64,000 nucleotides of DNA, taken from positions 9,409,283-9,473,282 of the forward strand of contig OY744609.1 of NCBI GenBank assembly GCA_963556255.1. Direction: 5' to 3'. The position numbers and the translations under genes are program-made. Shown piece by piece: positions 42,601-53,110 of the stretch (positions within the stretch are counted from its first letter, which is position 1; each line of letters begins with the position of its first letter). The DNA is from Allolobophora icterica (lineage: Eukaryota; Annelida; Clitellata; Crassiclitellata; Lumbricidae). The notes beneath the pieces are model-generated. The model had not been told where the DNA came from, searched no databases, and was given only the letters and a program-made list of their open reading frames with translations.

Positions 42601-45481
42601 AGTATTTGGATGTACTATTTGCCGGATCCGGAAACGAACCGGGTACCATTTGTTCCATATGCGAAGCTTCACATTTTCATGTAATAAAAACTTACCGAAA
42701 TAAATTTGTGTACTTGTAATAAGTGACTGATACATTTGGAATTTTAGTCATTTCTGTGCAGTTGTGAAGTTTTCTAAAATTGCATTAGTTTCAATAAATT
42801 GACATAATTTAAAGAAAATGGAATTGAATTCAATGGATGTGTAATTGTTTTAAGGCTGAACATTTATAATTTTGTATACGTAAGTTTATTGAATAAGTTT
42901 TTGCAACTATTTGCATCTAGAGTATTTGCCGAGGCGAATAGTTCCGAAAATGAGATTTCCGGCTGAGGCAAATGTCCAAGGCGATTTCCGGTGGACCCCT
43001 ATTTATTAGCTACAATTTTGCAAGTAAAAAACCTGTGCTAATGAGTAAACCATTTCTCTTCAATTTTTTCATTCAATATATCTAGTCAGGTGTAATGTTT
43101 AATCATTTATTAGTTATCTTCACCTTCCTTCATTGCTGCACTATTTTCTCTCTGTTCTTTCCAGTACTCTGGCGCCACCTATCGTTCACTACCATTTTTA
43201 TAGCGCCTTTTCCCATTACCTCTGAACACTACAGTCAGGTGAGCTTACCTGTCATGGAATGTCCAGTGTCGCACTCCGAGTTTGCTCATGAACTCAAACG
43301 CTGCGCACATTCTCCGCTTGGCATTCTCCAGGCTGTCAGACTGATCATCCCAAGGTCGTTTAAATGTCGGGGAACCAAATGGATCAGCACCTGAAAACAG
43401 TCACTCAATCTGGTTAGTCGGTTGTACCATAGAACTTCTTGCCAGTGCTGGTCCCAATTAAATGCCGTTCTCCACTAGGGGTCCAAATAATTTGTGCAAA
43501 TATGGATATTTTATTTGCAAGTTTTCTATTTTTATTAGACATGTATGTATACCTGCATATGCGAAAACACTAATATTGCATTTGTTTAGTACCTCTTGAG
43601 AGTGCTGATGGAAATCTACACACATGGTACACATATGCTATAATAAAATAACAATAATAATAATAATATATAAATAAAATAATAAAACAAAAGGTATTGA
43701 ACATGAAATTAATAGACAGTCCATTATGTGAAGCTGTGTTATACCAGTTCCTCGGAATGTGTGCCAGTAGCAGACGGAAAAACGCAGCCACTCCTCCATC
43801 TTCTTTCCAAGTACAACCTATGAGCAACAAAGGGACAAAACCAACGTTAAATCAATACATAATCTGGAAATTTCCTTGGTATCATTATCAACTCACATAC
43901 CAATGTCTTCAAACTAAAGTAACGTTGTCTTCAAACAAATGCATTTAAATTAGAGATGTACCGAATATTCGTTTCGAATTTGTATTCAGCTGAATGACAA
44001 AATTCATATATTTATATTAGAAAAAAAATTCGAATAGTAAAAACTTAAATACTTAGATGAATAATTTTAACATCTCCCAACACCAGTGCCGAATTCATAA
44101 ATCAATCATGGATGCTAGTACCAACCGGAAATCGAAAAGTTTCCACGTGCCAAGTTCATAATTCAACTTCATGAGTTTAACCGTTGGGTCATTAAAAATA
44201 TGTAATATTTTACCAATTAATAATTAGTTTTCGAGTTTCTACAGTGTTTTAATTGTTACGTTTCAGTGTTTGTATTTGTATAAGGCCACCAGAAAGCTGA
44301 TATTCTGACTCGATTGAATACTTAAAAACTGGTATTCTGTACATCTCTCGTTTAAATTAATCCAATTTCTCCATCCTGAAAGTAACTAGGGCATAACTAA
44401 TTACTCCTTCAATGTCATTAGGATCAAGCATTTAAGAGTTTCTATGCAAGCATTTAAATAAGTGTGCTGAGTTTACTTTTTATTTTACAAATTATTAAGT
44501 AATTTAAGCAACTGAAATGAGAGTAACAAAGATTTACCTCATCTTGATTGTAGTACTTGAAGACAAGCGACTCATCCGGACGGGCATCTGGCTTGAATGG
44601 AATTAAACCAATATCTAAACAAATATTTCATTAGGAATTTAGTAATTGGCAGCACTATAACATGTCAACAACTTCATGTCAGTAACAACCATACTGTTTT
44701 ACACAAAACCATGTGCTTCAAAATAGCATAGAAAATTAAACTAATGACTACAGGTACATTTTTCACCAATCATTAAATTTGTCGCAGACAAAATTTAGAA
44801 TAAATCTTCTAAGTGCATTTAATTTTTTTCAAGAATTGAATCAACTTATACAAATTAAAAGCAGCAGCCAACGTTTGCATGAAACAGTCAAGCTTTTTAA
44901 TTAAATGAAAACCATCAAATCTCAATTCTCCATGTCAAAGGTTATCTCAAGTAATGACCTTCACTGTCAAGGTCAAATCCATTGCTTACAATTCGGTCTC
45001 AACAACTTCAATTTCATCTGTCTTCCAGATAATAATTTCAGTGTTCAACATACACATGAGCATATATTATTTAACATGTATGGTGTATGTTTTTAGTATT
45101 TTTGTTGTTGGCCAGCATCTATAAATTGCAAATCAATATTTTCAGCAGATTTTGGTTACGAACGAGAAGAGACAAAGGAACAGTAAAGCCAGCCCCCTCC
45201 AATGCACCGAAAACTGCATGTGACCCTACAAATTGCAGAACGCTATAATATTGATAAGCGCATTTGACACTGCACTAATGAGGGCTTTGGACAAACAGAA
45301 CCTTGAAATCAGACGAAGCTATCACCCTAGGCACCTTGAACCCCGATCAAGGTGACGGTCGTACCCCAAAACGTTGACCGTTATAAGTTACATGAAACCG
45401 CCATGCTACATGGACAAGGCACGCCGCGTTACCTGGAAAGAACTCTTCGGCGCAGGTCTTAATTTTCTTCGCAGAAGACAT
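33627..45481 (-). CDS. xylA: Xylose isomerase (class II), 15 exons
   Basis: Exons in order of transcription: 45433-45481, 44538-44614, 43745-43817, 43249-43390, 42056-42193, 41487-41596, 40991-41086, 38843-38926, 37992-38047, 37408-37478, 37025-37130, 36491-36593, 34649-34728, 34204-34275 and 33627-33710. Phases agree throughout and give 446 residues, the usual class II length. The enzyme interconverts D-xylose and D-xylulose (also glucose/fructose) using divalent metals. Visible: WHTFRGTG; catalytic FHDRD (His112, Asp115); WGGREGY; metal ligands Glu243, Glu279, His282, Asp307, Asp318, Asp320 and Asp350; C-terminal SGRQE. No signal peptide is evident, so probably cytosolic. Start ATG at 45479-45481 precedes a short N-terminus like that of other class II enzymes. 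The exon 14 donor (GTCCGT) is non-optimal and was chosen by frame. Introns are loaded with repeats, which with 15 exons rules out bacterial contamination. Confidence 0.93.
34775..35094. mobile_element. Non-autonomous hAT-like element
   Basis: 320 bp with ends CAGTGGTTCTCAACC and GGTTGAGAACCGCTG and exact 8-bp duplications ATATAGCA (34767-34774 and 35095-35102). Internal GTGGTCCGCGGACCAC is palindromic. In xylose isomerase intron 12. Confidence 0.9.
35105..36080. repeat. ~31-bp tandem array interrupted by a CR1 end
   Basis: Units of CCAATTGTATTGTTATTTAT followed by ATAACACCACTAT repeat three times at 35105-35210 and about sixteen times at 35575-36080, alternating CTATATCC and CTATGGCC. The unit TTATATAACACCACTAT resembles the reverse of CR1/SINE ends here (TTTATATAGCGCC). 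A CR1 3' fragment lies between the blocks. In xylose isomerase intron 12. Confidence 0.8.
35211..35575 (+). mobile_element. CR1-like LINE 3' end with (ACAAT)n tail
   Basis: Translates to [32 protein letters not shown] and [15 protein letters not shown], the CR1 region after the reverse transcriptase core. It ends with stem-loop AGCGCCTCT...AGAGGCGCT (35505-35541), TTATAAATG and an (ACAAT)n tail. Confidence 0.8.
36690..36870 (-). repeat. SINE, minus strand
   Basis: Head near 36870 (TGGTGGGTTAAGGTGCTAGC), B-box-like GGGTTCAAGCTCC, body GGAAGTCCTTCACTCACAAG, then TAGTAGCGCTTAATAAATGC and AATAATTATAATA at the low-coordinate end. In xylose isomerase intron 11. Confidence 0.7.
37240..37285. repeat. 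(CAT)n/(ATC)n simple repeat
   Basis: Imperfect ATCACCACCATCATCATCAT tract in xylose isomerase intron 10. Confidence 0.7.
37720..37950. repeat. AGTCTCTTAGTCTCA minisatellite
   Basis: Degenerate 16-19-bp units around TCAAGTCTCTTAGTCTCGA, about twelve copies, in xylose isomerase intron 9. Confidence 0.75.
38525..38735 (-). repeat. SINE, minus strand
   Basis: Head GTCGATTGGTTAGAGCGCTC near 38720; body with CCTTGAGCAAGTCACAGTTG; end TAGTGGCGCTTAATAAATGC and ATGATAATA near 38525. Clear relative of the copies at 36.7 kb and 10.2 kb. In xylose isomerase intron 8. Confidence 0.75.
39180..39505 (+). mobile_element. CR1-like LINE 3' end with (ATACA)n tail
   Basis: Contains [20 protein letters not shown] and [20 protein letters not shown], then FLFPRGF and a stop. 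It ends GAGCACCTCTGAATAGTT...AGAGGCACTTTATAAATTT and (ATACA)n. The stem arms carry mismatches compared with the copy at 35.5 kb. In xylose isomerase intron 7. Confidence 0.75.
39740..40934 (-). mobile_element. Degenerate mariner-like transposon
   Basis: 1195 bp flanked by TA on both sides (39738-39739, 40935-40936), with inverted ends CCGGGTGGCCCATTAAAAAC extending through CCCAAACTTTGTTAACCTGG. The minus-strand interior encodes broken transposase pieces: 40431-40174 ([20 protein letters not shown]) and, in another frame, 40290-39956 with [13 protein letters not shown] and [20 protein letters not shown]. Spacing from the DSAP aspartate to the LDY aspartate is 37 by my count, suggesting a DD37D-type relative. 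At least one frameshift disables it. In xylose isomerase intron 7. Confidence 0.85.
39740..40934 (-). pseudogene. Broken mariner-like transposase
   Basis: Remnant of a single transposase gene now split between two frames; the third catalytic block [12 protein letters not shown] is intact but the reading frame is interrupted upstream near 40250-40310. Non-functional as it stands. Confidence 0.8.
42557..43001. mobile_element. hAT-like non-autonomous element
   Basis: 445 bp with ends TAGGGGTCCACTGAAAA and TTTCCGGTGGACCCCTA and exact 8-bp duplications TTTATTAG (42549-42556 and 43002-43009). No transposase. In xylose isomerase intron 4. Confidence 0.85.
43952..44350. mobile_element. hAT-like non-autonomous element
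   Basis: 399 bp starting AGAGATGTACCGAATA and ending TATTCTGTACATCTCTCG, with exact 8-bp flanks TTTAAATT (43944-43951 and 44351-44358). In xylose isomerase intron 2. Confidence 0.75.
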
Positions 45482-46017
45482 TTTCTTCCTCTTCACAATC
45501 TTCTTTCGAATTCAACGAAGGATGCCTTTGGATTCAACTGTAGCCCTTAAACTGTAACCAAGAATTTATATCCAAGCCGTTGGACGATCGAGGGGTCAGA
45601 TGACAACAAAAGTAGGGCACAGTACAAAGATTTTAACACAGTATTCACATCGCAAGGACCTTGCTCACATCGTTAACCTCTCACGCCCCCTGAAGTATTT
45701 GTTTAGGTGCCACTATCTCTAAGATGGCGGCCTCCAAGTCAAGGGCCGTTCTTAGTAAACATTACGAATAGCAGAGATTTTCTTTGACGCAAACTAGACA
45801 TAGTAGAGTAAAAATAATTATACTGCTAATCTAATTTATTAATAATTATGTGAAAATGCTGACTGAATCTTAGTTTTTATTCTAGCTGAGCGAAACACCA
45901 GTAAAATTAACACAATTTTCCTAAAAATGCAAGTTGACGAAATTTGTCGACGTCTTATTATATGCGGCTGTATGAAAAGAGCATAATATTCACCTGCGCT
46001 TAGTCAATCAAAGCCGC
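45482..46017. other. Upstream region of xylose isomerase
   Basis: About 540 bp before the first short-element cluster. It should contain the promoter and 5' UTR of the minus-strand gene. AAGATGGCGGC at 45722 resembles a YY1-type motif, but I see no TATA box. No other gene is seen. Confidence 0.4.
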
Positions 46018-46339
46018 CATAGGCGTAATTTGTGGGGGGTACGAGGGGTACCCGTACCCCCCACTTTTTGGGCTGGGGGGTACTGTACCCCCCACTTTTT
46101 AAACAATGTCGATCAATATTTTTGTTATTGTGGCTTCCCAGAGAATGCAGTCTGCGCCAAAGTGCGAAAGTACTTAGATACAGAGGTAAACCGAGAGCCA
46201 AAATTAATGAGAATACTGACAAGGAATATGTTCAAAATGGCCACCGTGTGAAAAGCGAAAGTGGAGAAGAAATTGGTACCCCCACTTTTTAGACCAAAGT
46301 ATTGGTACCCCCACTTTTTAGACTAAAGTTACGCCCCTG
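46018..46339. mobile_element. hAT-like non-autonomous element
   Basis: 322 bp with ends CATAGGCGTAA and TTACGCCCCTG and exact 8-bp duplications AAAGCCGC (46010-46017 and 46340-46347). Repeated GTACCCCCCACTTTTT blocks occur inside; a similar block is at 17020-17055. Confidence 0.85.
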
Positions 46340-46503
46340 AAAGCCGCCAATGCTGAGTTGTTAGATAAGTATCGTGATCAGAGCCAAATGTTTCAGAGCC
46401 AAGAGCTCTTTCTTTGGAGCAGTGCCTAAAATAGACTACTTAGAAAACTCAACTGTGCACTCCAGAAAAGTCAACTGCATACTCAACGTAGGCCTATGGG
46501 GCC

Positions 46504-46647
46504 CAGTGGCGGCGCCACGATTTGAAAAGTAGTACGGCAAACTAGGGGGTCTGGGTAAAAGTGTACGGCAAAATTATGTTTTGCCGTAAAACCTTAAAAA
46601 GTGGCACGGCAAAAGCCGTGCAACAAACATAGGCGGCGCCGCCACTG
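46504..46647. mobile_element. 144-bp hAT-like element, CAGTGGCGGCGCC family, copy 1
   Basis: Ends CAGTGGCGGCGCC and GGCGCCGCCACTG; exact 8-bp duplications ATGGGGCC (46496-46503 and 46648-46655). Interior AAAAGTGTACGGCAAAATTA is shared with copy 2. Confidence 0.9.
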
Positions 46648-46673
46648 ATGGGGCCATCCATATATTAGGCCTA

Positions 46674-47721
46674 CGTAGGGGAACTCGGGCCGAGATGGAT
46701 CAGTGGGGTATGATGGATCCCTTCAATTTAACCTATCTATGGTGTCGTCAGCTACCGAATGTGTTTGAAATACTTTAATACTGTTGACGACTTGGTTCTT
46801 TGTCTACACGTGCGAACAGAAACGACAGTTTTTCGTTTTTTACGAAGAAAAATCGATTTTTGACCTGTCTGATCTTATCTTCAGTTGAGGGTTATTTCTT
46901 AAATATTCAATTACGCATTGTGACAGGTTTTTGACAAAAGCATATTTTGTTAGAAGTCCCTTATGTGTTTGAAGAACGAATTCAGTATTGGCGTGATGCA
47001 CAGCGGATATTAGTTTTCATTAGTGAAAAGTGTAGGCCTATACCTTCTGCATGGGGCGAGTTGGATCAGTCACTGACGGGGCAAAGCGCACCCTGTGATC
47101 CATCTTGCCCCAATGGGTGTGTGTGAATTCTACTTGTGGTAGGCCTATGACAATTTTCATTCGACATCAAATTCTTTACTACATTAATAACTGTTATAAC
47201 AGACGCCTTATATGAATGGTACCAGCCCGCTATTCCGGGGTGCGCTATTCCGGGGTGCGCTATGCCGGGGGTCCGCTATTCCGGGGGTCAACTTTCTGGA
47301 GGTCCGCTATTATATGCCCTATATACATACCTACATACATACAAACATGCAGAAATACATACATAAATACATTCATACATGCATACATACATACAAACAT
47401 ACATGCATACATACATATAAGCATACATAGGGCCTACATTCATACATACATACATACATACATACATACATACATACACATACATACATACATGTATGCA
47501 TGTATGTATGTATGCATCTCTGTATGTGTGTATGTATGTAGGTATGTATATAGGGCATATATAGCGGACCCCCGGAATAGCGGGCCCCAAGAATAGCAGA
47601 CCCATACCATAAGAATAGCCTGGAAGCTTACCATAATGAAAAGAAATAGTGACGGATTACAGTGGTCCATCTTGCCCCAATGACGGATTACAGTGATCCA
47701 TCTTGCCCTAGTTCCCCTACG
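46674..47721. mobile_element. ~1.05-kb inverted-repeat element
   Basis: Ends CGTAGGGGAACTCGGGC and GCCCTAGTTCCCCTACG, with GATGGATCA just inside both. GATCCATCTTGCCCCAATG recurs internally at 47095, 47668 and 47695. No clear target duplication and no transposase. It contains the CATA hairpin at 47216-47605. Confidence 0.65.
47216..47605. repeat. Long palindrome with CATA/TATG arms
   Basis: GCGCTATTCCGGGG and GGGGGTCCGCTATTATATGC with CCTATATACATACCTAC on the left are mirrored by GTAGGTATGTATATAGGGC, GCGGACCCCCGGAATAGCGG on the right. Arms are filled with (CATA)n going to (TATG)n about the centre near 47495. It could fold into a hairpin of nearly 200 bp per arm. Confidence 0.75.
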
Positions 47722-47808
47722 CAAAAATCCTGGAAAATTGGACCTCCCTCCCCGTACTTTTTTCCACCCCACCCCCACCTGCGTGTACAGTTGATGCACC
47801 CCACCCCC

Positions 47809-47953
47809 CAGTGGCGGCGCCACGATTTGAAAAGTGGTACGGCAAATTAGAGGGTCTGGGTAAAAGTGTACGGTAAAATTATGTTTTTTCCATAAAACCT
47901 TAAAAAGTGGTACGGCAAAAGCCTTACAACAAACATAGGCGGCGCCGCCACTG
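47809..47953. mobile_element. 145-bp hAT-like element, CAGTGGCGGCGCC family, copy 2
   Basis: Same ends and interior as copy 1. Flanks CCACCCCC and ACACCCCC agree at 7 of 8 positions. Confidence 0.8.
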
Positions 47954-48149
47954 ACACCCCCCCAGGACAAGCTGCAGAATGTGTCAGTTACACAGGTCCA
48001 CGCAGCGACTGTCTGCACTTTAGGCCATGGACTCACTGTTGAGTTGTGTGATAGTTTAATAATAGGCTCAGAGGTAAGGTGGCATACAATGATACAAGTG
48101 ACACCTCTCCCACAGTCCTACTTCCTCTGGTAGTACCGGCAACTGTCTT

Positions 48150-51100
48150 AACTAAATAAATATCTTAACTACAGAACTATAATAACTAAAAAAATACATC
48201 CTAACAAATTAACTATCTTAACTAAAGAATTATCCTACCTAAAGAATTATCTTAGCTAAAGAACTATTACAACTCAAAATTATCTTAACCAAAGAACTAT
48301 CTTCACAAAAACTACCTTATTTAAAAAATACATCTTAACTAAAGAACTATCTGAACAAATGATTACCTAGGCCTAAACTAAAGAACTATCTTAACAAAAA
48401 ACACATTTTAACTAAACAACTATCTAAACTAACTAAATATCTTATCTAAAGAAATATCTCAACTAAAAAAATTCTTAACTGAGCACTATCTCAACTAAGG
48501 AGCTTTCTTAACTAAGCAACTATCTTAACTAAAACACTTATTAAATAAGCAACTATCTTTAACTAAAGAACTATCTTAACTAAAGAATTATCTTAACTAA
48601 AGAACTGTCTTGACTAACGAACTATCCTAACCGGTAACTAGTGCCTATTTTACTCTTGACCTGCCTTATGACCTGCCTATTTTACTCTTGAGCTTTGAAG
48701 ATTTGTTTCAAAGTAACTCAAGTTTAACGTGTTAATTGCTGAATTTTTTCAAATTTGAATATGCAATAAGCATTCAATAATAATTTTCTTCGTTTTATAT
48801 ATCTAAGATATGACGCCTGTATTGAGAATATGCTGCTTGATGCGTCAAACACAAACATTGATTATTTTCTTCGACCTGCTGAATAACTCTCATGACCCTG
48901 ACGCGACCTGCTGATATTGTATAGCTGGCGCCGCCACTGATCCTAACTAAAAAGTATCTTCACTAAAGAACTATCTTAACTAAAAAAACATATCTGAACT
49001 AAACAACAGTTACTCCCTTAACTGAAACAAAACCTTAGCTAAAAAAAACACATCTTACCTAAACAACTATCTTAATAAAGAACTTTCTTAACTAAACAAC
49101 TATCTTAACTAAACAACTATCTTAACAAAATAACGACCAAAGCTAAAATATACATTTTAACTAAAGAACTATCTTAACTAAAGAACTATCATAACAAAAG
49201 AACTATCTTAAGTATAAAAAAAATCTTAACCAAAACATCTACGTGTCTTAACTGCAAAAAACTATCTTAACTAAAGAACTGCCTTAACTAAAACATCTTA
49301 ATCAAAGAAAATATCTTAAGTAAAGGACAATCTTTGCTAAAAAAAACATCTTAACTAAAGAACTATCTTAGCTAAAGAACTCTCTTGACTAAAAACAGAA
49401 CTTAAGTAAAGAACTATCTTAAACAAATAACTATCCAACCTAAAAAACCTATCTTAACTAAAGAATTACCTTCACTAAAGAACAATCTTAACTAAAAATA
49501 TCTTAACTAATGAACTATCTCAACTAACAAATCTATCTTCACTAAAGAACTATCTTAACTAACTAAAAACTATCTTAACTAAAGAACTATTTAAACTAGA
49601 AAACACATCTTAACTAAACAACTATCTTAACAAAGAACTATCTTAACTAAAAAAAACATCTTAGCTAAAGAACTATCTGAACTAAAGAACTATCTGAACT
49701 AAAGAAACTATCTTAACTGAAGAACTGCCTTAACTAATGAACTATCTCAACTAACAACCACATCTTAACAAAACAACTTTCCCAGCTAAATAACTATCTG
49801 AACAACCTTAACTATCTTAACTAAAAACACATTAACTACACAACTACCTTAACTAAAGAACTATCTTAACTAAAAATTACCGTAACTAAACAATTGTCTT
49901 CATTAAACATCTGTCTTTATTAAAAAAAACTATCTTAACTAAAGAACTATCTTAACTAAAAAAAACATCTTAATTAAATAACCATCTTAACTAAAGAACT
50001 ATCTTAACCCAAAAAAAAATCTTAAGTAAAGACCTGTCTTAACTAAACTTTCTTGACTAAAAAGAGACATTAATTAAAGAACTATCTTAACTAAACAACT
50101 ATCATAACAAAACAACTATCTTAACTAAAAACTATCTAAACTAAAGAACTATCTTAACATAAAAACACATCTTAACTAAACAACAATCTTAACCAAAGAA
50201 ATACCTTAGCTAAAAAAAACACATCTTAACTAAACAACTATCTTAACTAAAGAACTGTCTCAACTAAACAACTATCTTAACTAAAGAACTATCTTAACTA
50301 AATAACTAGCTTAGCTAAAAAAATACATTTTAACTAAAGAACTATCTTAACTAAAGAACTATCTTAACTAAAGAATTATCGTAAGTAAAAGAAACATCTT
50401 AACCAAACAACTATCTTAACCAAATAAATATTTTAACTAAAAACTATCTTAACTAAAGAACTATTTAAACTAGAAAACACATCTTAACTAAACAACTATC
50501 TTAACAAAAGAACTATCTTAACTAAAAAAAACATCTTAGCTAAAGAAGTATCTGAACTAAAGAAGTATCTGAACTAAAGAAACTATCTTAACTGAAGAAC
50601 TGCCTTAACTAAAAACATCTTAATTAAAAATTATCTTAAGTAAAGAACTATCTTAGCTAAAGAACTATCTTAACTAAACAACTATCTGAACTAAAGAACT
50701 ATCTTAACTAAACAGCTATCTTAACTAAAGACATTGCCCTAATTAAAGAACGATCTTAATTAAAGAACCATCTTAATTGAAAAAGCTATATCAACTAAAG
50801 AACTATTTTAACTAGAAAAAACTCATATTGACAAAACAACTACCTTAACTACAGAACTACCTTAACTAAAAAACATAACTTAACTAAACAACTATTTTAA
50901 CTAAAGTATCCTAGCTAAGCAACTATCATAACTAAAGAACTGTCTTAACTAACTTAACTCTTAACTAAAGAACTATCTTAGCTAGGGTAAATCTTAACTA
51001 AAGAACTATCTTAGCTAGACAAATATCTTGAATAAAGAACTCTCTTAATTAAAAAGCTGTCTTAATAAAGAACTGTCTTAACTAAAAACACATCTTAGCT

Positions 51101-53110
51101 AAACATCTATCTTAACTAAATAAATATCTTAACTAGAGAATTACCTTATCTAAAAAACTATCTTAGCTAAGGAACTATCTTAACGAAAAAACATATGTTA
51201 ACTAAACAATTCTCTTAGCTACACAACTATCTTAATGAAGAACAGTCTTAAAAAAACTACCTTAACAAAACAACAGCTTTTAACTAAAGACCTATCTAAA
51301 GTAAAGAACCGCCTTAACTTTAAAAAACACAGCTTAATTAAAGGACTATCTTAAGCAAACAACTATCTTGACTAAAAACAAGAACTATCTTAACTAAACA
51401 GCTATCATAACTAAACAACTATCTTGACTAAAGAACTATCTTAACTACAGAAACTATCATAACTAAAGGACTATTATGACTAAAAAAACTATCTTAACTA
51501 AAAAACTATCTTAACAAAAGAACCACATTAACTAAAGACTATCCTAACTAAAGAACTATCTTAACTAAGTAAATATTTTATCTATCTTAACAAAAACACA
51601 ATAACTAAAGAACTATCTTAACTAAAGAGACTATTTTAACTAAAGAACTATACTAAAAAGCTATCCTAACTACAGAACTATCTTAACTAAAGACAATCTT
51701 GACTAAGAAAACTATCTTAATTAAAGAAAAATCTTAACTAAAGAACTATCTTAACTAAAGAACTACCTTAACTAAAAGACTATCCCAACTAAAGAACTAT
51801 CCTAACTAAATAAATATCTTAACTATCTTAGCAAAAACACATTAACTAAAGAACTATCTTCTCTAAAGAACTATCTTAGCTAAAGAACAATCTTAACTAA
51901 AAAATTATCCTAACTAAAGAACTATCTTAACTAAAGAAAATATCCTAGCTAAAGAACTATCTTAACTAAAGAACTATCTTAACTAAAAAACACACCTTAA
52001 CTAGACAACTATCTTAACAAAATATCTTTACTATCTTAACAAAAACACATTAACTAAACAACTACTTTAACTACAGAACAATCTAAACTAATAACTATCT
52101 TAACTAAAAACACAGCTTAACTAAACAACTATCTTAACTAAGCAACTATCTGAATTGAAGAAGTACCTTAACTGTAGAACTATCTTAACTAAAAAAACTA
52201 TCCTAACTAAAGAACTGTCTTAGCTAAAAAAAACTACTTTAACTAAAAAACTATCTTAACTAAAGAACTATCTTAACTAAAAACACATCTTAACTGAACT
52301 ATTCAAACTAAAGAAATATATTAACTAAAGAAATATCTTAACTAAAAACCATCTTGACGAAAGAACTATCTTAACTAAAGAAACTCTTAACTAAACAACT
52401 AAAGAACTATCATAACTAAACAACTATCTTGACTAAAGAACTATCTTAACTGAAAAACTGCTTTAACCAAAGAACTATCTCAACTAAAAACGCATCTTAA
52501 CTAAACAACTATCTTAGCTAAATAAATATGTTAACTAAAGAATTATCTTAACTAAAAAACTATCTTAGCTAAGGAACTATCTTAACGAAAGAACTATCTT
52601 AGCTAAAAACTACCTTAACTAAACAACTGTTTTAACTAAAGACCTCTCTTAACTAAAGAACTGCCTTAACTAAAAAAAACACATCTTAGTTAAAGAACTA
52701 TCTTAAGTAAACAACCACCTTAACTACAGAACTATCTTAACAATAAAACTATATCAACTAAAACAACTTGTTCTTAACTAAAGAACTATTTTAACCAAAG
52801 AACTATCTTAAGAAAAGAACTATCTTGACTAATAACGGATCTTAAATTAAGAACTATTTTAACTAAGCAATTATCATAACTAAACAATTATCTGAACAAA
52901 AAACTGCCTTAACTAAAGAGCTACCTTAACTAAAGAACGAACTTATCCAAACAACTATCTTAACTAAAGAACTATCTTGACTAAAAACAGATCTTAAATT
53001 AAGAACTATCTTAAACTAAACAACTATTATAACTAAACAACTATCCTAACTAAAAACTGTCTTAACTAAAGAGCTATCTTAACTAATGAACTACCGTATC
53101 TTAACTAAAG
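48150..53110. repeat. ~5-kb array of a degenerate 17-bp satellite
   Basis: Tandem copies of ATCTTAACTAAAGAACT, roughly 290 units, many with substitutions (GAACT to CAACT, AACACATCTT variants) and small indels. There is hardly an open frame over 60 codons in this stretch on either strand. Longer-period units are visible, for example GAACTATCTTAACTAAAAAA followed by ACATCTT repeating irregularly. A transposon interrupts it at 48632-48939. No gene is present. Confidence 0.95.
48632..48939. mobile_element. Transposon inserted in the satellite
   Basis: 308 bp of non-satellite sequence flanked by ATCCTAAC (48624-48631 and 48940-48947). Its right end GGCGCCGCCACTG matches the 144-bp family; the left end is divergent. 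ATCCTAAC is itself a satellite segment, so the duplication is suggestive rather than decisive. Confidence 0.65.

Noticed and set aside
33627..45481. Bacterial contamination as the source of xylose isomerase
   Set aside because: Fifteen exons with consistent phases and introns filled with the same repeats as the neighbouring animal genes.
47212..48036. Open frames of 70-200 codons over the CATA region
   Set aside because: Tetranucleotide repeats stay open in several frames on both strands; the flanks are transposon ends.
48150..53110. CRISPR-like array
   Set aside because: Units are contiguous 17-bp repeats without unique spacers, and the window is eukaryotic. It is a satellite.
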